Notes under the pieces: generated by a model
Databases searched by the model: none
The model's input: the letters and a program-made list of their open reading frames with translations, nothing else
What the model was told of the DNA's origin: nothing
Shown here: positions 9,519-17,257 of the stretch, piece after piece
How the letters are laid out: the number at the start of each line of letters is the position of its first letter
Position numbering within the stretch: the first letter of the stretch is position 1
NCBI GenBank assembly: GCA_032251315.1
Contig: JAVVEE010000008.1
Coordinates: 1-48,871, forward strand
Origin: LH-M37 sp032251315
GTDB lineage: Bacteria; Pseudomonadota; Gammaproteobacteria; SZUA-229
Direction of reading: 5' to 3'
DNA length: 48,871 nucleotides
Position numbers and translations under genes: made by a program

Positions 9519-10010
9519 TCACAAGACACCTTCATGTTCGAGCAGCCGGCGCTTGATGTTTACCAGCGCACCTTCGGTACTGCCGGCAAAACCGCCCACC
9601 CCGTCTTTGGCGACGATGCGATGACAGGGAATAATTAATGGCACCGGGTTCGCCCGGCAGGCACCGCCGACCGCCCGCGCCGAAGTGTTCAGCTGTCGCG
9701 CCAGCTCACCGTAGCTCAGCACCTGACCGGCAGGAATCCGGCGCAACGCCTGCCAGACTGTTTTCTGAAACGAGGTGCCCTGCGCCCGCAGCTCTATATC
9801 GAAAACCAGATCAGGCAGCTGTTTCGTGCAGTAATCATGAATCTGCTGACAGGCTTTGCAGGCCTGCTTTGACTTTGGAGCGCGCAGTTCCTGCGACGTC
9901 ATAAAATCCACACTGCGCAGAATGCCGGCTTCAAAAATCAACGCGATTCTGGTAAACGGCGTCTTGATCACCACCTGCTCAGTGCACATCAGAACGGTTT
10001 TTTTCGGCAT
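9519..10010 (-). CDS. ogt: Methylated-DNA-protein-cysteine S-methyltransferase
   Basis: A 163-residue Ogt/MGMT-family suicide repair protein that transfers O6-alkyl groups from guanine to a cysteine. The active-site IIPCHRIV motif is present with Cys129, as is the helix-turn-helix segment (GQVLSYGELARQL) with its RAVGGACRANP arginine finger. The ATG at 10010 overlaps the upstream TPR gene by 32 bases; a second ATG at 9989 would shorten the protein by 7 residues. Neither has a clear ribosome binding site. Translation may be coupled to the TPR gene. Confidence 0.94.
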   Translation of the reverse strand: MPKKTVLMCTEQVVIKTPFTRIALIFEAGILRSVDFMTSQELRAPKSKQACKACQQIHDYCTKQLPDLVFDIELRAQGTSFQKTVWQALRRIPAGQVLSYGELARQLNTSARAVGGACRANPVPLIIPCHRIVAKDGVGGFAGSTEGALVNIKRRLLEHEGVL

Positions 10011-11889
10011 TACGCAGCAGCCGAATATGTTGCAGCTGCTGCCTGATGGCGGCCTTTCTGGAATCGGAGGCGGTAATCGGCATCAGCCCGTTATAGATAA
10101 GCTGAGCATCATCGTACAGGCCTGATTTAACCAGAACCCCTGCGGCATTGAAGCGCGCCGACTGTGCCCACAAGGGGGCCTCTGTTTCATCGGCCAGTTG
10201 CGCCGATTTCAAATATGACCAGGCCGCTCGCTCGTACTGTTCGAGCGCAGCATAGGATTCCGCTTTCCAGAAAAACAGTTCACGATGAAGAGCCTGATCC
10301 AGCCATTCGGGTTTGAGCGAATTCAACAATGCCAGCACCTGCGCGTGACGGCCCACGGCCTGCAGATCGAAGATGACCTGCAGAAACTGATCCAGCTGCG
10401 CCGGGGAAATTTGCTCCGCCTGCTTCACCGTAGTGGCGAGTACCGCCTCTCCCTGTGCATAAGCCCCTTCCAGTATCATGACCCGGGCCTTGCGCATTTC
10501 CCAGGCAAATACTTCCTGCCCCTGTGGCGGCTGCTGCACACTTTGCATCAAACGCACGGCCAGCTTCATGTCGCTTTTGGACAGGGCGTAATCGAGCAGG
10601 CTATAGCGCACTTCCAGCGGCAGACTTTTCAGCGATGAGATTTTTGTAGTGTGCAGATAGAGCTGATTGACCAGCTCGAGGCCGTTTTTATCTTTCTCCA
10701 GCAAGGCCACAATCTCCTTATGCGCCGCCTGTTTTTTTTCTATATTGCCGGCATTAAAGGCCAGTACCGCATACAAACTCAGGGCCTCAACCGGCTGGTT
10801 TTTTTTCTGCAATTCACCGGCCTTTTTATACCAGGCCAGATCATCACCCAGTAGCAGCTTCGAACGATTTCCCAGCTGTCGACCAATGGTCTGATAGTGC
10901 TGCCACAAATTATCGCTACTGATATTAAATTCTTCGCCCATAAAAGCATGAGCATCACGCTGCACCAGCAACTCTTTAAGCACCTCGGTGGTGGAGCTTA
11001 ATTTTTCCTGGCTCAGATAAGCCTGATACAGCACATAACGGTAAGCCCATATTTCGCCTGTGCTCATTTTCTCCTGGCCGAGTGACGTCTGCGCCTGCTG
11101 CACATAATGCCCTGCCTTATCGGGATGAGCGCGCAGCCCGGCGAGCAGACGCAAAGCCTGAGCGATATGCGAGGGGGAGTCGGCCAACAGAGTCATGGTC
11201 TCTTCTGCGCGACCGGTGCGCAACAATGAACGCGCCTGCAACAGGCGCCAGTCCATATTCAAGTTTCGATGGTTGCGGCTGTAGTCGTGTTGATAACGCA
11301 ACAGCGCTTTTTGTGCATCATGATCCGCATTCATCGCCAGATAAGCACGAATCACCAGCCGTCGCCAGAGCGCCACCATGTCGGAATAATTCAAATCCAT
11401 AGTAGCCCGGGAAGATTGCCAGAGCAGCTTGCGCAGCTGTGCCAGCGCCTGTTCCGCCTGACCCAGCCTCAGTCGCGCCATGATCTGCTGAGTGCTAAAC
11501 CAGCGGGCAATATGGATGGATATCTGCTGAGCGGAATCGGCTTTATGCAGCAATGCGTCGGTGCGCTCAATCAGTCCCTGCCAGTCTTCGAGTGCCGATA
11601 ACAGGGTAATGCGCTTGCGCTCGAAGGCGTACCATTCCGATGAATAGACCGGATGGTTTTGCTGCTCCTGACTCAGCAAACGCAGGGCCAGTGCCGGCAT
11701 GCCCAGCTGTACCAGCTCATCCATCTGCGCCAGCGACTGGAAGGCCACCGGCGTTTCATCCGGCAGCTCCAGCTCAAACACCGTCTCTAGCGATAGCTGT
11801 GTAGCCTGCTCAGCATAGACCAGCGGTGTCGATAAACTGATCAGAATCAACGTGCATAGAACTGGATTTTTTAACGCGTAAAACTTCAT
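9979..11889 (-). CDS. Large periplasmic TPR-repeat protein
   Basis: A 636-residue protein with a signal peptide (ALKNPVLCTLILISLS then cleavage near VYA-EQ) and an almost entirely helical, Ala/Leu/Gln-rich body of tetratricopeptide-like helix pairs. Examples are PALALRLLSQE near residue 60 and YERAAWSYLKSAQLADE near residue 565. No enzymatic domain is visible. TPR proteins of this kind are usually scaffolds; the partner is unknown. It lies downstream of the rplS terminator and so probably has its own promoter between 11890 and 11931. It may form a two-gene unit with ogt. Confidence 0.8.
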   Translation of the reverse strand: MKFYALKNPVLCTLILISLSTPLVYAEQATQLSLETVFELELPDETPVAFQSLAQMDELVQLGMPALALRLLSQEQQNHPVYSSEWYAFERKRITLLSALEDWQGLIERTDALLHKADSAQQISIHIARWFSTQQIMARLRLGQAEQALAQLRKLLWQSSRATMDLNYSDMVALWRRLVIRAYLAMNADHDAQKALLRYQHDYSRNHRNLNMDWRLLQARSLLRTGRAEETMTLLADSPSHIAQALRLLAGLRAHPDKAGHYVQQAQTSLGQEKMSTGEIWAYRYVLYQAYLSQEKLSSTTEVLKELLVQRDAHAFMGEEFNISSDNLWQHYQTIGRQLGNRSKLLLGDDLAWYKKAGELQKKNQPVEALSLYAVLAFNAGNIEKKQAAHKEIVALLEKDKNGLELVNQLYLHTTKISSLKSLPLEVRYSLLDYALSKSDMKLAVRLMQSVQQPPQGQEVFAWEMRKARVMILEGAYAQGEAVLATTVKQAEQISPAQLDQFLQVIFDLQAVGRHAQVLALLNSLKPEWLDQALHRELFFWKAESYAALEQYERAAWSYLKSAQLADETEAPLWAQSARFNAAGVLVKSGLYDDAQLIYNGLMPITASDSRKAAIRQQLQHIRLLRNAEKNRSDVH

Positions 11890-11931
11890 GTTTGGCAGTT
11901 TACTCCGCTATAAAATATATTTCCCGCAGAC

Positions 11932-11959
11932 AAAAAAAGTGGCCCTCAAAAGGACCACT
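11932..11959 (-). terminator. Intrinsic terminator after rplS
   Basis: On the - strand, AGTGGTCC and GGGCCACT form an 8-bp stem with one G-U pair around a 6-base loop, followed directly by seven T (complement of A at 11932-11938). It lies 37 bases after the rplS stop and closes the rpsP-rimM-trmD-rplS transcript. Confidence 0.82.
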
Positions 11960-11995
11960 CAGTTGCTATATCAGTTTTTAAAAACCCGCAATAGC

Positions 11996-12340
11996 TTACA
12001 ATTTTTCCTTGATACGTGCCGCTTTGCCGGTCAGACCACGCAGGTAGTACAGCTTGGCGCGACGCACTTTACCGCGACGTTTTACGTTAATTTCCGCAAT
12101 GCTGTTGCTGTAGGACTGGAACACACGTTCCACGCCTTCACCGTGTGAAATTTTTCGAACCGTAAACGCCGAGTTCAAACCACGGTTACGTTTAGCAATA
12201 CAGATACCTTCAAATGCCTGTAAACGCTCACGCTCGCCTTCTTTTACACGTACCTGAACCACAACCGTATCACCGGGGTAAAACACAGGGATCTCGCGAC
12301 CCATCTGCTCCTGTTCGAGCTGTTGAATAATATTGCTCAT
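11996..12340 (-). CDS. rplS: 50S ribosomal protein L19
   Basis: A 114-residue protein, the standard L19 length, located at the 30S-50S interface. Diagnostic segments are FYPGDTVVVQVRVKEG, ERLQAFEGICIAKRNRG and the C-terminal RRAKLYYLRGLTGKAARIKE. It is the last gene of the classical rpsP-rimM-trmD-rplS operon and is followed by a terminator. Confidence 0.98.
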   Translation of the reverse strand: MSNIIQQLEQEQMGREIPVFYPGDTVVVQVRVKEGERERLQAFEGICIAKRNRGLNSAFTVRKISHGEGVERVFQSYSNSIAEINVKRRGKVRRAKLYYLRGLTGKAARIKEKL

Positions 12341-12417
12341 AATTTTTTCTGCTCCGCGCTCTGTTCCACTAATCAGCGACGCTTACTCGGCGTTGCTCTG
12401 TTTATATCAATACTTTT

Positions 12418-13167
12418 TCAGTTTTCAGACTGTTCGTGTTCCTGCTGGAACTCGGACAACCACTGTTTCTGTTCTTCACTCAGTTGCAGCGTTTCCAGTA
12501 AATCGGGCCTGCGCAACCAGGTTCTTTTCAAGGCCTGTTTATTTCGCCAGCGCTCGATCACCTTGTGATCGCCGCTCAGCAAAACTTCCGGCACCGTGCG
12601 ACCGTCGATCTCTTCCGGTCGCGTATAGTGCGGGTGGTCCAGCAATCCCTGCATGAATGAATCCTGCTGTGCAGAATCCGCATCACCCAGCACCTCCGGC
12701 AACATCCTGGCGACGGCATCAATCATGATCAGGGCGGGCATTTCACCACCGCTGAGCACGTAATCGCCGATGGACCATTCCTCATCAACGCACTGCTCGA
12801 TCAGACGCTCATCAATGCCTTCATAACGCCCGGCAATCAGGATCATATCCTTCTGCCCGGCCATTTCTTTAATTGCCTGTTGATCCAGCAGCCGGCCCTG
12901 GGGACTGAGATAAACCACCTTTGCCTGCTCTCCAGCCTGCTGTTTGGCGGCCATAATAGCCTCCGCCAGCGGCTGAACTTTCATCAACATGCCCGGACCA
13001 CCGCCATAAGGCCGATCATCCACCGTGCGATGACGATCCTGCGTAAAGTCCCTCGGGTTCCAGCAACTGAGCTTGATAATGCCCCGTTTAACGGCCCGTC
13101 CCAAAACGCCGTAGTCGCACATCTGCTCGACCATTTCGGGGAACAGGGTAATGACATGAAAATGCAT
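12418..13167 (-). CDS. trmD: tRNA (guanine-N1)-methyltransferase
   Basis: TrmD methylates G37 of tRNAs using SAM and prevents frameshifting. The product has 249 residues from the ATG at 13167 (MHFHVITLFPEM). A TTG two codons upstream is also in frame but sits too close to the GGGG ribosome binding site. The knotted SPOUT fold is indicated by YGGGPGMLMK, YLSPQGR, LIAGRYEGIDER and SIGDYVLSGGE. The C-terminal tail is acidic and Gln-rich. The gene lies between rimM and rplS as in other gammaproteobacteria. Confidence 0.97.
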   Translation of the reverse strand: MHFHVITLFPEMVEQMCDYGVLGRAVKRGIIKLSCWNPRDFTQDRHRTVDDRPYGGGPGMLMKVQPLAEAIMAAKQQAGEQAKVVYLSPQGRLLDQQAIKEMAGQKDMILIAGRYEGIDERLIEQCVDEEWSIGDYVLSGGEMPALIMIDAVARMLPEVLGDADSAQQDSFMQGLLDHPHYTRPEEIDGRTVPEVLLSGDHKVIERWRNKQALKRTWLRRPDLLETLQLSEEQKQWLSEFQQEHEQSEN

Positions 13168-13194
13168 GTTCAATAACCCCGATTTATAAATGCT

Positions 13195-13719
13195 TTAATA
13201 ATCTTCGTGCCAGTCGACTCGAATAACGCCCTGCTCAAGGTCCACCTCCAGCACTGCGTGTCCCAGCGTCCATGGAATCAGCCGCTCCTGCGATTCGTTT
13301 TTGACCACCAGCACATCATTGGCGCCGGTTTCAAATAATTTTTCCACCACTCCCAGCTCAACATCCTGCTGGTTGACGACGCGCAGACCAATCAGATCGC
13401 GCCAGTAATACTCATCGTGACTCAGCGGCTTTAATTGATCAGCATTAATCGCGATACGCGACCCCACCAGCTCCATGGCGTCGTTGGCGGTATCGTAACC
13501 TTCCAGCTTGGCAATCACCGTTTTAGCCTGGGGCCGTCCGGCTTCCACCCTGATTTCACGCCACTGCCCGGCATTAACATTGGGGAGTTGCAGAAACCAT
13601 GGGCTGTAGTCGGTAATGCCTTCTCTGGGGTCGGTATCCGAAAACACCTTGACCCAGCCTTTCAGTCCATGAATACCCGTAATTTTGCCGGCAACTATTT
13701 TCTCGTCTAAATCTGACAT
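13195..13719 (-). CDS. rimM: Ribosome maturation factor RimM
   Basis: A 174-residue 16S rRNA processing factor that helps assemble the 30S head. It has the N-terminal RimM domain (GKITGIHGLKGWVKVFSDTD) and a C-terminal PRC barrel (YYWRDLIGLRV ... RLIPWTLGHAV). It follows rpsP after 21 bases and precedes trmD by 27. Confidence 0.97.
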   Translation of the reverse strand: MSDLDEKIVAGKITGIHGLKGWVKVFSDTDPREGITDYSPWFLQLPNVNAGQWREIRVEAGRPQAKTVIAKLEGYDTANDAMELVGSRIAINADQLKPLSHDEYYWRDLIGLRVVNQQDVELGVVEKLFETGANDVLVVKNESQERLIPWTLGHAVLEVDLEQGVIRVDWHEDY

Positions 13720-13740
13720 GCGTCAGGATATACTCGAAAA

Positions 13741-13995
13741 CTAAGCAGTTACGACTTTGCGAGCCTCTTTCAGCAGACCAGCTACGCGGTCTGAAGTCTG
13801 AGCACCAATACCTGACCAGTGCTGAACACGCTCAAGATCAACCACCAGACGCTCTTCGCCGCCACGCGCATTAGGGTTGAAATAGCCCAAACGCTCGATA
13901 TAACGACCATCGCGTGAACAGCGAGAATCTTTAACATCAAAGTGATAGAACGGCTTTCTCTTGCTGCCGCCTCTGGATAAACGAATCGTTACCAT
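13741..13995 (-). CDS. rpsP: 30S ribosomal protein S16
   Basis: An 84-residue S16 with the typical start (VTIRLSRGGSKRKPFYH) and the RDGRYIERLGYFNP motif. It is the first gene of the operon here. In most gammaproteobacteria ffh lies just upstream in the same direction, but in this window ffh is about 13 kb away behind the cobalamin genes. rpsP therefore depends on its own promoter at 14064-14092. Confidence 0.98.
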   Translation of the reverse strand: MVTIRLSRGGSKRKPFYHFDVKDSRCSRDGRYIERLGYFNPNARGGEERLVVDLERVQHWSGIGAQTSDRVAGLLKEARKVVTA

Positions 13996-14338
13996 GTGTA
14001 AATCTCTAAATATATATCAGTTAAAGAGCCGGTGAATAAATACCAGCCCTCAGCGAGCCGCGTATTCTACGGCATTTCTTATGAATATGGAATCATCATC
14101 ATGTCAAAAAATACAGATCCGCATTGTGCGTCATTTACAGCATCAGGCCGCGACGTTAATTCGTCCAATTTGCAGGCACAGACCCCGCCACCGGCTTTAG
14201 AAAACCATTGCAATCAACAACCTGATAACTTTAATCCGCCAGCGGCAACTTACACCTTCTGCAACTGTCTTTTCCTTTCACAGCTTAAGCTTAAGCTGAA
14301 GCGATGAGCATTAACCAGAGCCACCTTAAAAAGAGACG
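13996..14338. other. Intergenic region at the left edge of the inserted block
   Basis: 343 bases without a convincing gene. It holds the rpsP promoter (14064-14092) and an 18-bp perfect palindrome, CAGCTTAAGCTTAAGCTG, at 14281-14298, 41 bases before the TlpA-like gene. A short open frame (14104-14307 +) has low-complexity Pro/Gln/Asn content and no recognisable family, so I do not call it. The palindrome could be an operator or a chance repeat of AGCTTA; it has no T tract and is not a terminator. Confidence 0.5.
14064..14092 (-). promoter_or_regulatory. Candidate sigma70 promoter of the rpsP operon
   Basis: Read on the - strand: a -10 element TAGAAT (complement of 14064-14069; 5 of 6 to consensus), a 17-base spacer and a weak -35 TTCCAT (complement of 14087-14092). 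A GC-rich discriminator (ACGCGGC) follows the -10, as is common for stringently controlled ribosomal promoters. It implies a leader of about 60 bases before rpsP. This is a sequence-only prediction. Confidence 0.55.
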
Positions 14339-14863
14339 ATGACAAAAACCGCCGCCACACCCCGCAGCCTAAAAAAACGCCTACTGAGCTGGAGCATTCA
14401 GCTTTTTGTCGCCCTTCTGGCGCTGTTGGCAGTCGAGGCCTTTCTCACCCGCGACTCCACCGGCCTGATGGCTCCAGCCATTGAGGCACCCACCCTCAAT
14501 CAACAGCCGTTTTCACTGCAACAGTTTAAGGGGCAGCCCGCGATCATCCATTTCTGGGCGACATGGTGCCCGGTCTGCAAGCTCGAACAGGGCGCGATCA
14601 ACGGTATCGCCACTGATTCGCCCATCATTACAGTGGCCATGCAGTCAGGAAGCTCAGAGGAAATACTCGATTATCTCCAGCAGCAAGGCGTTGCCTATCC
14701 GGTGGTCAACGACCCGAACGGCTCGCTGGCCGGGCAGTATGGCGTCAAAGCCGTTCCCGCCAGCTTTATTCTCGACAGTGAAGGCCAGGTGCGATTCGCC
14801 ACTCGCGGCTACACCACCGGCCCGGGGCTACGCATTAGACTGTGGCTGGCAGAATGGTTTTGA
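14339..14863 (+). CDS. TlpA/ScsD-like membrane-anchored thioredoxin
   Basis: A 174-residue protein with one N-terminal membrane anchor (about residues 17-35) and a periplasmic thioredoxin fold. The redox motif is CPVC at 77-80 (FWATWCPVCKLEQ), and the cis-proline segment KAVPASF is present. CPVC rather than CEPC is typical of the ScsD-like protein disulfide oxidoreductases linked to copper stress, not CcmG. The substrate is unknown. A purine-rich AAGAGACG precedes the ATG. It is the first gene of the + strand block that separates rpsP from ffh; about 550 bases and a separate promoter lie between it and btuB, so it may be unrelated to cobalamin. Confidence 0.88.
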   Translation: MTKTAATPRSLKKRLLSWSIQLFVALLALLAVEAFLTRDSTGLMAPAIEAPTLNQQPFSLQQFKGQPAIIHFWATWCPVCKLEQGAINGIATDSPIITVAMQSGSSEEILDYLQQQGVAYPVVNDPNGSLAGQYGVKAVPASFILDSEGQVRFATRGYTTGPGLRIRLWLAEWF

Positions 14864-14997
14864 TGTACCGATGAGGCTCATCGACCTCTGAACCCAGAGC
14901 GCGCTAAAACCCCATGCCACCCGGCTCGCCCATCGGCTAACCTACCCCTAACCACCTCATAAAAATACCTAAAAAGCTGACGTTTCTACTTTTAGCG

Positions 14998-15026
14998 TTG
15001 ACTCATATCATCATCATTGCTACAGT
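14998..15026 (+). promoter_or_regulatory. Candidate sigma70 promoter of the cobalamin operon
   Basis: TTGACT (14998-15003; 5 of 6 to consensus), a 17-base spacer, then TACAGT (15021-15026; 4 of 6). The expected transcription start, about 7 bases on, falls near 15033, four bases before the P1 stem of the riboswitch at 15037. That placement supports the call. Confidence 0.65.
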
Positions 15027-15029
15027 TTC

Positions 15030-15250
15030 AGGTTCTGCTTCAGGTGTCCCTTGGGTATCTACCCAAGGGGTTAAACGGGAAGCCGGTGCGTTCCTGACTT
15101 TGTCAGTCAAAGAACAATCCCGGCACTGCCCCCGCAACGGTAAGTGAGTTACGGCGGATCATTCAGCCACTGCGTTTCGACGTGGGAAGGCGATCCGCCC
15201 AGGTCTGTAAAGACCACTCGCGAGTCCGGAGACCGGCCTGAAGCCAGGAG
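15030..15250 (+). ncRNA. Adenosylcobalamin riboswitch
   Basis: The conserved core is clear: GGGAAGCCGGTG (15077-15088), GCCCCCGCAACGGTAA (15128-15143), GCCACTG (15166-15172), GTGGGAAGGC (15182-15191) and the B12 box AGTCCGGAGACCGGCCT (15223-15239). Stems that I could pair by eye are P1 (GCTTCAGG 15037-15044 with CCTGAAGC 15237-15244), a 9-bp hairpin CCCTTGGGT/ACCCAAGGG (15048-15069) and GGCGGATC/GATCCGCC (15153-15160 with 15192-15199). It should bind adenosylcobalamin and repress btuB and the operon behind it. Confidence 0.96.
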
Positions 15251-15411
15251 TCTGCCCGTCCCTTGACGGATCAGCTCCAGGTCGGCATTGCGGAGGGCAA
15301 TGCGGCGGCTGACAGGCCGTGCCTTCTTTTCCTGTTTTCCGTCTGTTTTTTTCCTCCGTGTGCCTTTGTGTCACTAATTCGCGCGCGGGTGAGCGTGCCG
15401 AAGGAAAACTA

Positions 15412-17226
15412 ATGAAGAAATACTGTCTGCCTGCAGCAGCATGGCTACTACTGGGCACCCAGAGCGCCTTTGCCACCGAACTTGGCCCTATCATCGTCAC
15501 CGTGACCCGCACCGCCCAGACGGCGGACGAAACACTGGCTGCCGTTACCGTCATCACGCGCAAAGAGATTGAGCACTTGCAACCGGCTCAGCTTACCGAC
15601 CTATTGCGAAATCGCGCCGGGATCACCGTAAGCGATAACGGTCCGTTCGGAAAAACCTCCAGCGTCTACATGCGCGGCACCAACTCCGACCATACCCTGC
15701 TTCTCATCGATGGTGTACGCATGGGTTCGGCCACGTCCGGTGGCGCATCGTGGCAGTTCCTGCCCCCTTCCGAGATTGAGCGCATCGAGATCGTGCGCGG
15801 CCCGCGAGCCAGCGTCTACGGAGCCGATGCCATCGGCGGCGTCATCCAGGTCTTCACCCGCCAAGGTATGGAGGAACCGGCACGCATCAACGCCCATGCC
15901 CGTATCGGCGAATTCAATACCCGCGAGTTTGGTGCCGGTATACAGGGTGGAACCGCACAGACCTCTTACAGCCTCTCCGCCAGCCATCAGGAAACCGACG
16001 GCATCAACATCCAGGATGATTCCGGCGATGATGAACGGGACGGCTATCGTAATACCACCCTCTCCTGGAACATTACCCACCGGCTGGAGAATACGGCTGA
16101 GCTTTTCACCAGCGGACTGTATTCAGAAGGCGAGACCGACTTTGATGCCGACCAGTGGGGTGTCGGGCCATACAACTCCGCGCATTACGACTTTGTACAT
16201 GCTGCAGCCCGAGCCGGGCTACGCGGCAGCCTGACGGACAGCTGGTTCAGCGAGTTCTCGCTGGCCCAAAGTCTTGACCAATCGGATGTTTTTCATGAGT
16301 CGGTATTCGACTCCCGTTACGATACCGAGCGCACCACGGTTGACTGGCGCAACGATCTTACCCTCGGCACAACGACTCTGCTGACGCTGGGCCTGGACTG
16401 GTATGAAGATCGGGTCACCAGCACCGCCGCTTATGATGAAATCAGCCGTTACAACCGGGGTATCTACCAGATCCTGCAAACCGATCTGGGGCGCCACAGC
16501 CTGCAGGGCAGTCTGCGCTACGATGATAACGAGGCCTATGGCAGCCAAACCACCGGTCAGGCAGCGTGGGGATACGCATTAACCAACGCCCTGCGCAGCA
16601 GAATCAGTTACGGTACCGCCTTCAAGGCGCCCACCTTCAATGACCTGTATTGGCCCGACCGCGGCAATCCGGAGCTTGAACCGGAAGAATCGGAAACCGT
16701 GGAGGCCGGACTACGCTATGCGCAAGGCAGCCTCCATTGGGATGCCTCCCTTTTCCAGACCGACATCCGCAATTTGATCGCTTGGCGCGATACCGGTGAT
16801 GGAGTCTGGCTCCCGATCAATGTCAACCAGGCCCGCATCCTGGGCCTGGAACTGGAAACCGGCATACGCCACAATGGCTGGGATGCCAAGGCATCGTTGT
16901 CACTTATTGACGCCGAAGACCGCGATACCGGCAAAGAGCTGGCCCGCCGACCGAGACAGACCCTGCGCCTCGACGCCGATCGCGATTTCGGCCGTTACCG
17001 CCTTGGTGCAACCCTGCTCGCCGCGGGCAAACGCTATGACGATCTCGCCAATACCCGCGAGCTCGTCGGCTATGCCACGTTCGATGTCCGTGCTGAGTAT
17101 GCCCTGGCCAGGAATTGGCGCGTACAGGCGAGTATCGAGAACCTCCTCGATAAAAACTATGAGACCGCCTCGTCCTATAACCAGCCGGGACGCAGCCTGT
17201 ACCTGACCCTGCACTACCAACCCTGA
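15412..17226 (+). CDS. btuB: TonB-dependent vitamin B12 outer membrane receptor BtuB
   Basis: A 604-residue outer membrane transporter of about the usual BtuB length (E. coli 614). The signal peptide ends after AFA. A TonB box-like PIIVTVTR follows, then the plug domain (LTDLLRNRAGITVSDNG, VYMRGTNSDHTLLLIDGVR, IERIEIVRGPRASVYGADAIGG) and the 22-strand barrel. The open frame extends upstream to a GTG at 15319, but the ATG at 15412 has the signal peptide and an AAGGA site. The last residues are LTLHYQP, without the usual terminal aromatic. Direct control by a cobalamin riboswitch supports cobalamin or cobinamide as ligand. Confidence 0.93.
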   Translation: MKKYCLPAAAWLLLGTQSAFATELGPIIVTVTRTAQTADETLAAVTVITRKEIEHLQPAQLTDLLRNRAGITVSDNGPFGKTSSVYMRGTNSDHTLLLIDGVRMGSATSGGASWQFLPPSEIERIEIVRGPRASVYGADAIGGVIQVFTRQGMEEPARINAHARIGEFNTREFGAGIQGGTAQTSYSLSASHQETDGINIQDDSGDDERDGYRNTTLSWNITHRLENTAELFTSGLYSEGETDFDADQWGVGPYNSAHYDFVHAAARAGLRGSLTDSWFSEFSLAQSLDQSDVFHESVFDSRYDTERTTVDWRNDLTLGTTTLLTLGLDWYEDRVTSTAAYDEISRYNRGIYQILQTDLGRHSLQGSLRYDDNEAYGSQTTGQAAWGYALTNALRSRISYGTAFKAPTFNDLYWPDRGNPELEPEESETVEAGLRYAQGSLHWDASLFQTDIRNLIAWRDTGDGVWLPINVNQARILGLELETGIRHNGWDAKASLSLIDAEDRDTGKELARRPRQTLRLDADRDFGRYRLGATLLAAGKRYDDLANTRELVGYATFDVRAEYALARNWRVQASIENLLDKNYETASSYNQPGRSLYLTLHYQP

Positions 17227-17257
17227 TTACAAACTACACAACTCTAAGGAGACCATC

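Larger units (their letters stand above)
14864..15411 (+). promoter_or_regulatory. btuB leader region: promoter, cobalamin riboswitch and expression platform
   Basis: 548 bases without a gene. After a short CGATGAG/CTCATCG inverted repeat (14869-14883) lie the promoter at 14998-15026, the riboswitch at 15030-15250 and two hairpins downstream of it: CCGTC/GACGG (15256-15269) and GCATTGC/GCAATGC (15285-15303). The second encloses GGAGG. A T-rich stretch (CTTCTTTTCCTGTTTT) follows a weaker GC hairpin near 15306-15319 and could act as a terminator, but I cannot assign the switching mechanism from sequence alone. A good ribosome binding site (AAGGA, 15401-15405) precedes the btuB ATG. Confidence 0.7.

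Noticed and set aside
14032..14307. 91-codon open frame between rpsP and the TlpA-like gene
   Set aside because: Its start covers the rpsP promoter and the sequence is low-complexity with no known family; a late ATG at 14104 is no better supported.
15340..15390. CCTCCGTGTGCCTTTGTGTC wording as a second copy of the CTCTGCG repeat family
   Set aside because: Only a loose resemblance and no inverted partner nearby.
15319..15411. Upstream extension of btuB from a GTG
   Set aside because: Would translate the leader region and place 31 residues before the signal peptide; the ATG at 15412 has a good ribosome binding site.
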